Shown here piece by piece: positions 37,049-45,652 of a stretch of DNA of 55,909 bases. The stretch is from Bacteroidales bacterium (GTDB lineage Bacteria > Bacteroidota > Bacteroidia > Bacteroidales > JACABE01): positions 1 through 55,909 of the forward strand of contig JAHEYQ010000031.1 in NCBI GenBank assembly GCA_023251515.1. Reading direction: 5' to 3'. A program made the translations under genes and the position numbers. The notes under the pieces were generated by a model. The model was given only the letters and a program-made list of their open reading frames with translations, did no database searches and was not told where the DNA came from. The number at the start of each line of letters is the position of its first letter. Position 1 is the first letter of the stretch.

Positions 37049-38005
37049 TTAATCCTGTTTTTCCATTTCGAAGCTGAATTCCTGTTCTTCGTTGCCCGAT
37101 TTCAGTTCGATGTTGGTTTGCTGGTATTCTTTGTAGCCAAAGGCTATTATTTTGATGGTGTAAGTGGCTGGTAATATGGTGTCGATATAAAATTCGCCAT
37201 CCTGGTCGGTGGTGGTTTTCAGTTCGGTGCCGGCTATCTGAATAATGGCATCCTCTATTACTTCTTTGGTATCGGCATCTACCACAGTGCCTTGCAATAC
37301 TGCGGTTTCTACTTCATTTTCGGCTACTTTAACGGTTTTCTTTTTGGGCGAACGATCGAGTACATAATCGCGGAGCTTGTCGGGCTCGTCTGCAAAAATA
37401 AGTTTGCCGGCTTTGGCAATGCTACCGGCTATTTGCCAAAGTTTGTCGTAAGCTTTTATGCGAAGTCCGGTGGCAGCATAGCGGTCTTTTTTGGCTTGTT
37501 CCTGTGCCAGATTGGCATCATCCAAATCTTGTCCCTGCTTAATAATATCTTCAATTAAAGCAATTGGCATCCCTTTGGCGGTTAGCTCTGCTTTGAATTT
37601 AATTGTTGCTTTGGCAAAACTCTTCAGAAACAAAGCAAAACGCAACTGCGATTTTCTTGCTTTTGCCAAATCGGGCAATCCAAAATAATTGAATTTAAGC
37701 GTATCGCCCGGAAAGGCTTTTTCTATATAATACCTTGCATTTCGGATATTTACCAATGCTGAACCCGAAATATCTACTACATTTTTTGTGGCTTCCATTT
37801 GCAGGGCTTCCAACATAAAATCGGGATCTAAATCCGATATTTCGATTAAAGTTGTTGTTAGTTTATCCGACAAATCCATATTTAATTCGGGGTCAAATGC
37901 CTCAAATTTAGCAATATCGGCTTTGTAAGATACATTTATTAACTGTGCGGTTTCGTACATAGTGGCTTGTGCTAAGCCTTTGCTGGTGTGTTGACTCTTT
38001 TTCAT
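37049..38005 (-). CDS. Helical protein with C-terminal CarboxypepD_reg-like domain (paralogue A)
   Basis: 318 aa, no signal peptide or membrane helix seen. Residues about 1-225 are predicted long helices; about 240-318 form a carboxypeptidase-regulatory-like beta-sandwich (GTVVDADTKEVIEDAIIQIA; TTDQDGEFYIDTILPATYTI). The helical segment LRIKAYDKLWQIAGSIAKAG matches NIKVFNELWDILNMILDGG of the protein at 51825, and IEDIIKQGQDLDDANLAQ matches VDDIVAQSEKLDKLNLSQ, so they are paralogues. Family not recognised; no function. A sandwich of this type is normally extracytoplasmic, which is at odds with the lack of an evident signal. Confidence 0.7.
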   Translation of the reverse strand: MKKSQHTSKGLAQATMYETAQLINVSYKADIAKFEAFDPELNMDLSDKLTTTLIEISDLDPDFMLEALQMEATKNVVDISGSALVNIRNARYYIEKAFPGDTLKFNYFGLPDLAKARKSQLRFALFLKSFAKATIKFKAELTAKGMPIALIEDIIKQGQDLDDANLAQEQAKKDRYAATGLRIKAYDKLWQIAGSIAKAGKLIFADEPDKLRDYVLDRSPKKKTVKVAENEVETAVLQGTVVDADTKEVIEDAIIQIAGTELKTTTDQDGEFYIDTILPATYTIKIIAFGYKEYQQTNIELKSGNEEQEFSFEMEKQD

Positions 38006-38277
38006 AACAAATTGATATTAATTAGATTATTATTTTATTTAAGTTCCGGTTTTGAAATATTTAGTTTTACCGGAATTGTTTTATAACGACAAAAATAAAA
38101 AAAATATTTTAAACAAAACAAATATTTTTATATTTTTTTTTGGATGTTGTTTGATTATGCTGCTAAAAGCAGCAGATAAACTGCTGTTGATTTGATTTTT
38201 TTTCTGAAGTTGGCTCAACCCTAAGGGTGCAAAGCATCATTAGGGTTATGATATATAAAAAAAAATCAAATAATACT

Positions 38278-38466
38278 ACTACTTATATTCAGCATACGCC
38301 TACGCGCATATTATCAACCGGTACGTGCATTTTCCAAGCAACTACGTAATGTCATAATCTAACTACGTAGTTTAAAATTATCACTACATATTATTAGAAT
38401 TAAACTACGTAATTTAAAAAATTAACTACGCATACTGAGATGTCCGGTAAGTGCAAAAAAATTGAA
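38278..38466 (+). repeat. Nine-unit 21-bp tandem array (ACTACGT-type), non-coding
   Basis: Units begin exactly every 21 bp: 38278, 38299, 38320, 38341, 38362, 38383, 38404, 38425, 38446. The head is ACTAC in six units (ACTACGT in the central ones) and CCTACGC/GGTACGT/GGTAAGT in the others; the rest of each unit is AT-rich and loosely conserved. There is no spacer, so it is not a CRISPR. Stop codons occur in the frame equivalent to the one open at 51048. The same head and period occur at 51293-51712. Confidence 0.8.
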
Positions 38467-38501
38467 GAATAAAGTTGGTAGTCGGAAGACCGAAGATAAA
38501 G

Positions 38502-38556
38502 AAAGCTTCGCAATTTAAACAAAAAACCCCCGATAGTTTTGTGCTATCGGGGGTTT
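38502..38556. repeat. 55-bp direct repeat, left copy, containing a terminator
   Basis: Begins AAAGCTTCGCAATTTAAAC and ends in the hairpin CCCCCGATAG-TTTTGTG-CTATCGGGGG. Identical over 55 bp to 39419-39473. On the minus strand the A run before the hairpin acts as U tract, so it ends the HEPN-MNT transcript. Confidence 0.92.
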
Positions 38557-38585
38557 TGTTTATTATAAGATTAAATACTTAATTA

Positions 38586-38894
38586 TTACAGATTTAAATT
38601 TTCACCATATTTAATAATTTCACTAACCAAAGGATTTGATATGTTAAATTCATTTTCCCTGAATGGATGTGGTTCTATACGGCTATCTATTTTTCTTCTT
38701 AACCGCATTAACTCAAGCTGTATATCCATAAGGTTGCTGTAATCTTTAAATATTACAGCTATATCTATATCGCTTTCTTCATTGTAATTACCTTTGGCAT
38801 AAGATCCAAAAAGAATAAGTCTGGCATTATTATAGTTGGCATTTACAGCCGCAACATATTTCCGGGCGATATTTAAAGCATCTGTTTTATCCAT
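38586..38894 (-). CDS. MNT-type nucleotidyltransferase (antitoxin-like)
   Basis: 102 aa. Minimal polymerase-beta nucleotidyltransferase: LILFGSYAKGNYNEESDIDIAVIF has the GSxxxG...DxD signature with both Asp. In HEPN-MNT pairs the MNT protein AMPylates or otherwise neutralises the HEPN toxin. Its start overlaps the end of the HEPN gene by 22 bp, so they are translated together. Being HEPN-first is the common order. Confidence 0.88.
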   Translation of the reverse strand: MDKTDALNIARKYVAAVNANYNNARLILFGSYAKGNYNEESDIDIAVIFKDYSNLMDIQLELMRLRRKIDSRIEPHPFRENEFNISNPLVSEIIKYGENLNL

Positions 38895-39280
38895 GTTCTT
38901 AAAGTTTTAATTTTCTCAATCCATTCTGTTGTAAAATCTAATGTACATAGTGAATAAAACTCTCTTTTATAATCATCGTATCGTGCATTAAGATTAAATG
39001 TTGTAATTTTATCAAGCCAGTCAGCGTATTCTTCGGTTAATTCAATTTCACTTAGTTCTGCCAAACGAAACAAATTATGCGTAAAAGGTGCATGCTTTTT
39101 GTTTTTTTGTACGTAATATGCTTTTAGCAATTTTTCTACTGATATATGACCAATAAATAATGACCAGCCATAAGATTTTGAATCGAACAAGCTATACATA
39201 GTTTTAAAATCATCATCTGAGGTTTGAACCCAATGATTTACAATTTTATCAACATCAATATTTAAAGCATCATCACTCAT
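38873..39280 (-). CDS. HEPN-domain protein (toxin-like)
   Basis: 135 aa, all-helical. HEPN core WSLFIGHISVEKLLKAYYVQ, then PFTHNLFRLAELSEIELTEE and NLNARYDDYKREFYSLC. The usual Rx4-6H RNase motif is not evident, so it may belong to the class regulated through Tyr/AMP transfer or be non-catalytic. Pairs with the overlapping MNT gene downstream. Start taken at the first ATG; no SD. Confidence 0.85.
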   Translation of the reverse strand: MSDDALNIDVDKIVNHWVQTSDDDFKTMYSLFDSKSYGWSLFIGHISVEKLLKAYYVQKNKKHAPFTHNLFRLAELSEIELTEEYADWLDKITTFNLNARYDDYKREFYSLCTLDFTTEWIEKIKTLRTWIKQML

Positions 39281-39418
39281 TTATTCAACAATTAACAAAC
39301 AACATCTCTTTTGATATTGCAAATATACAAAACATTTTATGAATTTATATTTTAATAATCTAATGATTATAAGATGAGCGAAGTTAAATCCCGAGAACTT
39401 AATGATTCGGGAACGGAA

Positions 39419-39473
39419 AAAGCTTCGCAATTTAAACAAAAAACCCCCGATAGTTTTGTGCTATCGGGGGTTT
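39419..39473. repeat. 55-bp direct repeat, right copy, containing a terminator
   Basis: Identical to 38502-38556, same orientation; arms AAACCCCCGATAG (39441-39453) and CTATCGGGGGTTT (39461-39473). It lies between the HEPN gene start and the end of the GldM-C-like gene, where it can end the latter's minus-strand transcript. Confidence 0.92.
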
Positions 39474-39551
39474 ATATTTACTAAATTCTAATAACTTAAT
39501 ACAGATAAATGTTAGCTATAAAAAATATATAAAGCAAATATAAGGTTTAAA

Positions 39552-40205
39552 TTAAAGTAATCTTACAATAATTTGAGGGGCATATCTGATGCCATCAATG
39601 GTTTTATATTTAATATCTTCCACAAAAATTACTTCACCGCTATTCATTTTATTTATCATATTTTTAGCTTCTTGACTGAATTTACTTCCGGAAACAGAAA
39701 ATTTAGATATTTCATCACCATGTTTAAATACACAAACATAAGAAACTACTTCAGCTTTCAACTCAAAAGGCAAATCGGTAAAAATATCGACTTTGGCATT
39801 TTTCAACAGTTCGTCCTTGCTTATTGAAACGTTGGCATCCTTATAATTTCCGATGCAAGCAACGGGTGAAGGTATTCTTTTTATCAGAAATGTATCGCTA
39901 CCCAACTTAATTGTTTCGCCCTGTTTGTTTACGGCCATCAGATTTAAAACAGCAATGCCGCTTCCTGCAGGTTTTACCATATATTTGCCATTGCTTCCGC
40001 TAATGCTGGCATTGCTAATGGTAACTTTCAACTTATCGCTACTAAAACCCTCAGCAGCAATCGAAACAGGATTGTCAATTCCCAGATAAAGAATTTTTAA
40101 GTTGTCGGCCGACGCCACAAACTTTTTATCAGTTTGCGAATACGATTGAAAATGAATCAGGATTGCAAACAAAATTACAATCATCTCTTTTGTAAGTGCT
40201 TTCAT
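39552..40205 (-). CDS. Secreted GldM C-terminal-domain-like protein
   Basis: 217 aa from the ATG at 40205, which opens a signal peptide (MKALTKEMIVILFAILIHFQ); the longer TTG form adds a second hydrophobic stretch. Two beta-sandwich domains: LKILYLGIDNPVSIAAEGFS with GSGIAVLNLMAV, then FLIKRIPSPVACIGNYKDA to IIVRLL, matching the last two domains of the T9SS/gliding motor protein GldM. The helical and trans-membrane parts of GldM are absent, so it is a stand-alone GldM_C protein, perhaps a periplasmic or surface adaptor of T9SS. Confidence 0.72.
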   Translation of the reverse strand: MKALTKEMIVILFAILIHFQSYSQTDKKFVASADNLKILYLGIDNPVSIAAEGFSSDKLKVTISNASISGSNGKYMVKPAGSGIAVLNLMAVNKQGETIKLGSDTFLIKRIPSPVACIGNYKDANVSISKDELLKNAKVDIFTDLPFELKAEVVSYVCVFKHGDEISKFSVSGSKFSQEAKNMINKMNSGEVIFVEDIKYKTIDGIRYAPQIIVRLL

Positions 40206-40366
40206 TGTTAAGATTTTTAATTTATTAATAAAGTAATAACTATAAAACAAAAACAATATTGCACAAATAGTAAATATTAAAAAAAACTTCAAATAAATTC
40301 AATTACAAAACCTTTTTGCAGTAATATTTGTTTATAAACAACTATAAAGAAAACAAATACTTAGAC

Positions 40367-41080
40367 ATGAGAACATTGCTTATATTATTTATCAGCCTCT
40401 TGCTTCTCAATTTTGGTTTCGGACAAAAAGCAGATTTTTATTACAAATCAGGCAGTATCAAATATAAAGCCGGCGATTACAGGGGAGCCATTTCCGATTT
40501 CGATTTATGTATTGCATCTGATTCAACAAAAATATTATCAGCTTTTTACGAACGCGGATTGGCAAAAGTAAAAATAGGGGAATATCAAAATGCTATTAAA
40601 GATTTTGATATCTATATTGCTTTGCTTCCTTCCGATGAAAACGGGTATGTAAATCGTGGCTATTTAAAAAATAAACTAAACGACACAAAAGCAGCATTTG
40701 CCGATTTAAACAAAGCCATCGATATCAATCCTCGCAATGCTATGGCATACCAGTATCGTGGCAATATCAAAATAAAACTACTTGACTTCAGAGGTGCAAT
40801 TGCCGATATCAACAAAGCTATCGGCATAGACCCAAGTGATGCAAACAATTTTTTTTATCGAGCCAATGCTCATTATAGCTTATTGAATTATAAAGCAGCA
40901 ATAGTCGATTTTAATAAAGCCATTCGGATTAATCCTAAGTTTGCCGTAGCTTATTACAACAGAGGATTGGCAAAAGTAAGCAATGGAGATTTAAACCCTG
41001 GCTGTCTGGATTTTAGCAAAGCCGGCGAATTGGGTTACGATCAGGCTTATGAAACAATTAAAAAAATATGCAATAAATAA
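40367..41080 (+). CDS. Periplasmic TPR-repeat protein
   Basis: 237 aa from the ATG at 40367 that starts the signal peptide (MRTLLILFISLLLLNFGFGQ). Five TPR units follow one another (YKAGDYRGAISDFDLCIASD; FADLNKAIDINPRNAMAYQY; RGAIADINKAIGIDPSDANN; YKAAIVDFNKAIRINPKFAV), then a short capping helix. Protein-protein scaffold, partner unknown. Divergent from the GldM-C-like gene with 161 bp between them, and 9 nt ahead of a small membrane protein. Confidence 0.85.
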   Translation: MRTLLILFISLLLLNFGFGQKADFYYKSGSIKYKAGDYRGAISDFDLCIASDSTKILSAFYERGLAKVKIGEYQNAIKDFDIYIALLPSDENGYVNRGYLKNKLNDTKAAFADLNKAIDINPRNAMAYQYRGNIKIKLLDFRGAIADINKAIGIDPSDANNFFYRANAHYSLLNYKAAIVDFNKAIRINPKFAVAYYNRGLAKVSNGDLNPGCLDFSKAGELGYDQAYETIKKICNK

Positions 41081-41089
41081 TCCTTTTGA

Positions 41090-41431
41090 ATGAAACTATT
41101 TATTAAAGCAATTCCATTTATATTCTGTTCTTTACTCATTGCAGCTCATTTATTCAGAGCCAACATGATTATATTGATGTCTATCAGCATTTTAATTCCC
41201 TTAATTTTAATATGGAAGAATAGAATTTCAATAATAACTGTACAAATAGCCTTAATAATTTATGGCATAGAATGGATAAGAAGCATGCTAAACCTGATTA
41301 GCATCAGAATAGAAGCCGGAGAAAACTGGCTTAGAATGGCAATTATTTTGGGAGTAGTTGCACTGTTGAATTTTGCTAGTATTTTCATTTTCAGGTCAAG
41401 GTATATAAAAGAGAAGTATCCAAAGAAATAA
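41090..41431 (+). CDS. Small three-helix membrane protein, unknown
   Basis: 113 aa with hydrophobic segments at about 7-22, 27-42 and 48-66, plus a fourth at about 82-103, and a basic tail (RYIKEKYPKK). No recognised family or motif. Begins 9 nt after the TPR gene and is followed by a strong hairpin, so the two make a transcription unit. Confidence 0.65.
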   Translation: MKLFIKAIPFIFCSLLIAAHLFRANMIILMSISILIPLILIWKNRISIITVQIALIIYGIEWIRSMLNLISIRIEAGENWLRMAIILGVVALLNFASIFIFRSRYIKEKYPKK

Positions 41432-41453
41432 AAAGCAAACCTTAAGGACAAAA

Positions 41454-41491
41454 AAAAAGCCATACAAATCAAAAGATTTATATGGCTTTTT
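41454..41491. terminator. Terminator after the TPR/membrane-protein unit
   Basis: 17-bp arms AAAAAGCCATACAAATC / GATTTATATGGCTTTTT with one mismatch; flanked by A and T runs, so it can also end the tRNA operon on the minus strand. Confidence 0.85.
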
Positions 41492-41499
41492 CAATTTCG

Positions 41500-41573
41500 T
41501 GATTCCGACTGGATTCGAACCAGTGGCCCACAGCTTAGAAGGCTGTTGCTCTATCCAACTGAGCTACGGAACC
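41500..41573 (-). tRNA. tRNA-Arg(UCU)
   Basis: 74 nt. Acceptor GGTTCCG/CGGAATC, D arm with AGCTCAGTTGGATAGAGC, anticodon stem ACAGC/GCTGT with loop CTTCTAA (anticodon TCT), T arm with GGTTCGAATCC. CCA is not encoded. Confidence 0.95.
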
Positions 41574-41628
41574 AAGTTTTAAGGATAAAAAAAAGGAACA
41601 CTAAGTTCCAATTTTTTTTCGTTTGTTG

Positions 41629-41703
41629 TCGGGGTGGCAGGATTCGAACCTGCGACCTCCTGCTCCCAAAGCAGGCGCGATAGCCGGGCTACGCTACACC
41701 CCG
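41629..41703 (-). tRNA. tRNA-Pro(UGG)
   Basis: 75 nt. Acceptor CGGGGTG/CACCCCG, anticodon stem CCTGC/GCAGG with loop TTTGGGA (anticodon TGG), T arm GCAGGTTCGAATCCTGC. CCA is not encoded. Confidence 0.95.
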
Positions 41704-41720
41704 ATATGTAAAGAACTTTT

Positions 41721-41810
<90 letters not shown>

Positions 41811-41889
41811 CTGGGCTTTGTCTTGTTAAAAACTTACCTTTATCAGGTTTGCCTTCACTGCTCTCATTTCGTTGTTCCGAAATGGATTG

Positions 41890-41919
41890 CAAAGATACAA
41901 AAACATTTGATACTACAAA
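41890..41919 (-). promoter_or_regulatory. Promoter of the tRNA operon
   Basis: On the minus strand: TTTG (41916-41919), 18 nt, TATCTTTG (41890-41897), the Bacteroidota -33/-7 arrangement. Transcription would start about 70 nt before tRNA-Ser and run Ser-Pro-Arg. Confidence 0.65.
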
Positions 41920-42063
41920 AAAATATTTCACTTTTTTTTACCTATTAACTTAGTTGATTTTTAGAATATTATAAAACTCATTGAAAAAAATCTAAAAAAA
42001 CTTTGTTTTCAAATTAAGGTTTTGACCTATTTTCTGTTTTTTTTCAATAAAAAAATTAATTTT

Positions 42064-43398
42064 CTATATCATTCCACGTGCTTTTAACTCTAAATATTTA
42101 TTGATGGTATTTATTGATAAATCTTCCGGTTTTGACTTTATTGCCTGTATTCCGTGTTTTAATAATTCCTGCTGTATCAATGTTTTTTCCATCAATTGTC
42201 TGCGTGCAATGGTTTGCGTATATATATCCATAACAGTAGTACTCTCTTTTTCTGATAAATCCTTTAATTCGGTGTTATCAAAAAACATTACAACCAACAA
42301 ATGGAGTTTATTTATTTTTCTCAAAATAGGCAGAACACGTTCCAAAGCATAAATACTTTCGAAATTGGTATAAAGAAAAATCAAACTTCTTCCTTTAATC
42401 AAATTTCTGACACCTGAATAAAACAACTCATAATTGGCTTCCAAAGCATGCTCTTTTTCATTATACAAAGCCTGCAAAATACTGCTAAGTTGATTTTTAC
42501 GGTTATCAGCTTTAATCACACTTCCAATACGGTTAGAAAAAGTAAGCAAGCCTGCTTTGTCATATTTTTGTAATGATATGTTGGAAATAACTAAACTGGT
42601 ATTGATAGAATAATCTAAAAGGCTCAATCCGTTAAACGGCATTTTCATCGAGCGGCTTTTATCAATAACAGAATAAACCTGCTGTAAGCGCTCCTGTTCA
42701 TACTGATTAACCATTAATTCGCCACGCCGGCTGCTTGCTTTCCAGTTTACACTGCGATTATCGTCGCCCGGGATATAGTTTTTTATTTGTTCAAACTCAT
42801 AGCTATGTCCTATTTGCCTTATTTTCTTGAAACCAATCATATTATTCATTGATCTAATGGCATTAAGCTCATATTTTTTCATTTGAATAATTGATGGAAA
42901 AACAGCAACTTCAGATTTACAGTCAATACATATTTTTCGGGATATCAACCCAATAGTTGAACAAACAAATATATTGATATTTCCAAATTCGTATTTACCT
43001 CTCGATGTCGGAAGAATTTCGTATTCCAGATTTTTTGTTTCTTTCTTACTAATCTTAAGAAACATTTCAAAATCTCTGATTTGTAACTGTACAGGCAATT
43101 CGTCAATTACTTTTAGGTCAAAAACATAATCGCTTTTATTTCTGATTTTTATCAGTATTTTGTTTTTATCGCCAAGTGAAAGCAAATTGGTGTGTGAGCG
43201 TTCAACCTCAAAATCAACATTTTTTGAAAACAACCAAATTGCATCAAAAACACTAATAAGTATTCCTAAAATCAGAATCAGTTGGGCAAACGGAAACAAC
43301 CATTTCACTATAAACGAAAAGGCAAAAACAAAGATAACCAGCACAAAAGCCAGAAAAAATCTTTGTTGGAAATTGATATTTTTTAAAATCCGAATCAT
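42064..43398 (-). CDS. DUF58 protein (vWA-like) of the MoxR operon
   Basis: 444 aa. Two N-terminal helices (about 14-52), an Ig-like periplasmic segment, then the DUF58 core with PGDDNRSVNWKASSRRGELMV and YSVIDKSRSMKMPFNGLSLL, which resembles a vWA MIDAS (DxSxS). DUF58 proteins are encoded with MoxR ATPases and thought to be metal-dependent adhesion partners of that chaperone. Start overlaps the MoxR stop by 4 nt. Last gene of the operon. Confidence 0.88.
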   Translation of the reverse strand: MIRILKNINFQQRFFLAFVLVIFVFAFSFIVKWLFPFAQLILILGILISVFDAIWLFSKNVDFEVERSHTNLLSLGDKNKILIKIRNKSDYVFDLKVIDELPVQLQIRDFEMFLKISKKETKNLEYEILPTSRGKYEFGNINIFVCSTIGLISRKICIDCKSEVAVFPSIIQMKKYELNAIRSMNNMIGFKKIRQIGHSYEFEQIKNYIPGDDNRSVNWKASSRRGELMVNQYEQERLQQVYSVIDKSRSMKMPFNGLSLLDYSINTSLVISNISLQKYDKAGLLTFSNRIGSVIKADNRKNQLSSILQALYNEKEHALEANYELFYSGVRNLIKGRSLIFLYTNFESIYALERVLPILRKINKLHLLVVMFFDNTELKDLSEKESTTVMDIYTQTIARRQLMEKTLIQQELLKHGIQAIKSKPEDLSINTINKYLELKARGMI

Positions 43399-44426
43399 CT
43401 CGGAACTTCTATTTTATGAATAATATTGTTGATAATATCACTTGCTTCAACGCCTTCTATTTCTCTTTCTGGATTTAATATAATTCTATGATTTAAAACA
43501 GCATAAGCAATATATTTTATATCATCGGGCGTAACAAAATCACGACCTCTGATAGCAGCAACTGCTTTTGAAGTTTTTAAGATTGCCAAAGAAGCTCTTG
43601 GCGATGCACCTAAAAATAAATCGCCCGAATTGCGGGTTTCATAAACTATTTTGGCAATATATTCAATCAAATCATCTTTAATATGCACTTTTTCAATTAT
43701 TCCCATACATTTCTTAAGCTCTTCCACATTTATTACAGGCTTAACTTCCATAGAAATTCTGGAATCGAAATCTTCTTTAAATCTTTGTAAAATTTCAATT
43801 TCCTGCGATAGTTCAGGGTATTTTACATTCAGCTTAAAGATAAATCTGTCGAGCTGAGCTTCCGGTAATTTATAGGTTCCCTCCTGTTCTATCGGATTTT
43901 GTGTAGCAACTATAAACAAAGGAAAATTCATCTTATGAGTCTCACCATCAACAGTAATCTGATGTTCTTCCATCACTTCAAACAAAGCTGCCTGAGTTTT
44001 TGCAGGTGAACGGTTAATTTCATCTACCAATATAAAATTTGAAAAAACCGGTCCCTGACGAAAATAAAACTCGGAAGTTTTCATATTAAAAACAGTAGTT
44101 CCGATAACATCAGAAGGCATTAAATCGGGCGTAAATTGTATTCTTTTAAAATCTACATCAATGCATTTTGCTAATAATTTTACCATAAGTGTTTTTGCAA
44201 CTCCCGGCACACCTTCTATAAGCAAATGACCTCCACATAAAAGGCCAATCAACATATTTTCTATCAATTCATCCTGTGCAATAACTACTTTTTGTATTTC
44301 TGTTCTGATTTTTTCAGCCATATTCTTAACATAAAAAACTTCTGAATCAGAAGATTGTAGTTCAAATGACAAATCTTGACTCTCAGTGTTTTGCAGAATT
44401 TCTTCTTTATTTATTTCTTCTTCCAT
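43395..44426 (-). CDS. MoxR-family AAA+ ATPase
   Basis: 343 aa. An acidic N-terminal extension (about 40), then Walker A GVPGVAKTLMVKLLA, Walker B FILVDEINRSPAKTQAALFE, sensor ATQNPIEQEGTYKLPEAQLD, and sensor 2 GASPRASLAILK. MoxR proteins act as chaperones that activate or assemble target complexes with vWA/DUF58 partners. Overlaps neighbours at both ends (1 nt and 4 nt), so translation is coupled. Confidence 0.93.
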   Translation of the reverse strand: MEEEINKEEILQNTESQDLSFELQSSDSEVFYVKNMAEKIRTEIQKVVIAQDELIENMLIGLLCGGHLLIEGVPGVAKTLMVKLLAKCIDVDFKRIQFTPDLMPSDVIGTTVFNMKTSEFYFRQGPVFSNFILVDEINRSPAKTQAALFEVMEEHQITVDGETHKMNFPLFIVATQNPIEQEGTYKLPEAQLDRFIFKLNVKYPELSQEIEILQRFKEDFDSRISMEVKPVINVEELKKCMGIIEKVHIKDDLIEYIAKIVYETRNSGDLFLGASPRASLAILKTSKAVAAIRGRDFVTPDDIKYIAYAVLNHRIILNPEREIEGVEASDIINNIIHKIEVPR

Positions 44427-45652
44427 TATTTTGAATTTTTATAAAAATACTCTATTGAACGATGGAAATCTATCAGCGAATCTTTATTTTTTTTATCGCC
44501 ATAAATTGCCGAAATATGTTTTGTAAAGATATCTTTTATGAAATCTTCACTTAAATCTGAACGTTTTGAGATTTCAGAGATATAACTCTCGTATTTACTT
44601 ATATTTACATTAATATTAAATTTGCTTTTCAAATGTAATAAATACATTTTCATGATTTCTTCTGCTACAATTGAATTATCATTTGCTTGATAATACAACA
44701 GGCTAATTGCTTTATTGAACTCAACTGTAGTGTTTTGTGGCTTATTTAATATCGGAATAATTCTTTGTTCCCGTCTCGATTTGAAAACCATAAAAATAAT
44801 AATTAATGAAAGTCCGATATACCAAGCCCATCGAAAACTTTTTTGCGAAAGAAGATATCTTAACGGACTGGAATCGGGTGAATCGAAAAACATTGAATTG
44901 GATAAGAACTGATTTTTTTCATCCCAGTAAATTTTTCCTTTATAGAAATACTTAAAACACTGTAAAGCATTCTGATATCCATCTTCTCTGATTAGATTAA
45001 AATTAGTAAACAACAACGGAATTGAATGAAAATAAATTTCGCCTTTCCCATATTTAACCGAATAATAGCAAATATTGTCTTCAACATACGAAAGTTGATT
45101 AAAATTAGCCAATTGTTGAAGTGTATCTTCAAAATAATTAGAATCAACACAATACCAGTAATAGTTAGCTGTATCTTTTAAATACTGATACTTAAATTTA
45201 TATGCATTTGAATTGTTTTGAGGGAAAGAAATACTAACCTGAGTTGTGTCATAATAATTATATATAATCTCAAAATCAGTAATTTTTTCAAGAATCTGAG
45301 AAGGAAATCTGGTGGTAAACAAAAAGGCTTTATTTCCATTTGCTACATAATTCATTAAATGTTCAATATCAGTTGAATCAGTATCATAATAATTTCCAAT
45401 GAAGAAATAATTTGTATGCTCTTCTTTCAAAGGAAGCTGTCTCAATATTGATTTATTAATTTTAAATACTTCATTTTCTTCGTCTAATAAATTATAAAGC
45501 AGCTTGGTACCATAAGGTTCATCACTTTTACATTCATACGATTCATTCCATTTGTATTTTGGCAATTTTTCGGTTATATAATTATAAATTAAAACACCTA
45601 AAATGCCAGCTACCAACAAAATAATAAAGATACTTATTTTTTTACTGCTCAT
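44426..45652 (-). CDS. DUF4350-type membrane protein of the MoxR operon
   Basis: 408 aa. N-terminal helix (about 7-26), an extracytoplasmic GATase-like domain (GTKLLYNLLDEE; FIGNYYDTDSTDIEHLMNYV; GNKAFLFTTRFPSQ), a second helix at about 278-296 followed by FKSRREQRIIP, and a cytoplasmic helical tail with YLLHLKSKFNIN. This order is that of DUF4350 proteins found with MoxR and DUF4129. Biochemical role unknown. Overlaps both flanking genes. Confidence 0.82.
   Translation of the reverse strand: MSSKKISIFIILLVAGILGVLIYNYITEKLPKYKWNESYECKSDEPYGTKLLYNLLDEENEVFKINKSILRQLPLKEEHTNYFFIGNYYDTDSTDIEHLMNYVANGNKAFLFTTRFPSQILEKITDFEIIYNYYDTTQVSISFPQNNSNAYKFKYQYLKDTANYYWYCVDSNYFEDTLQQLANFNQLSYVEDNICYYSVKYGKGEIYFHSIPLLFTNFNLIREDGYQNALQCFKYFYKGKIYWDEKNQFLSNSMFFDSPDSSPLRYLLSQKSFRWAWYIGLSLIIIFMVFKSRREQRIIPILNKPQNTTVEFNKAISLLYYQANDNSIVAEEIMKMYLLHLKSKFNINVNISKYESYISEISKRSDLSEDFIKDIFTKHISAIYGDKKNKDSLIDFHRSIEYFYKNSK

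Larger units (their letters stand above)
38006..38585. other. 580-bp gene-free region with hairpins and repeats
   Basis: Contains an AGCAG/CTGCT hairpin group near 38160-38190, AACCCTAA...TTAGGGTT (about 38217-38247), the 21-bp array (38278-38466), a GTCGGAAGACCGAAGA element and the 55-bp repeat with terminator (38502-38556). No ORF worth calling. The promoter of paralogue A should lie at its left end. Confidence 0.6.

Noticed and set aside
38278..38466. CRISPR-like short tandem repeats
   Set aside because: Units abut without unique spacers, heads vary, and no cas gene is near.
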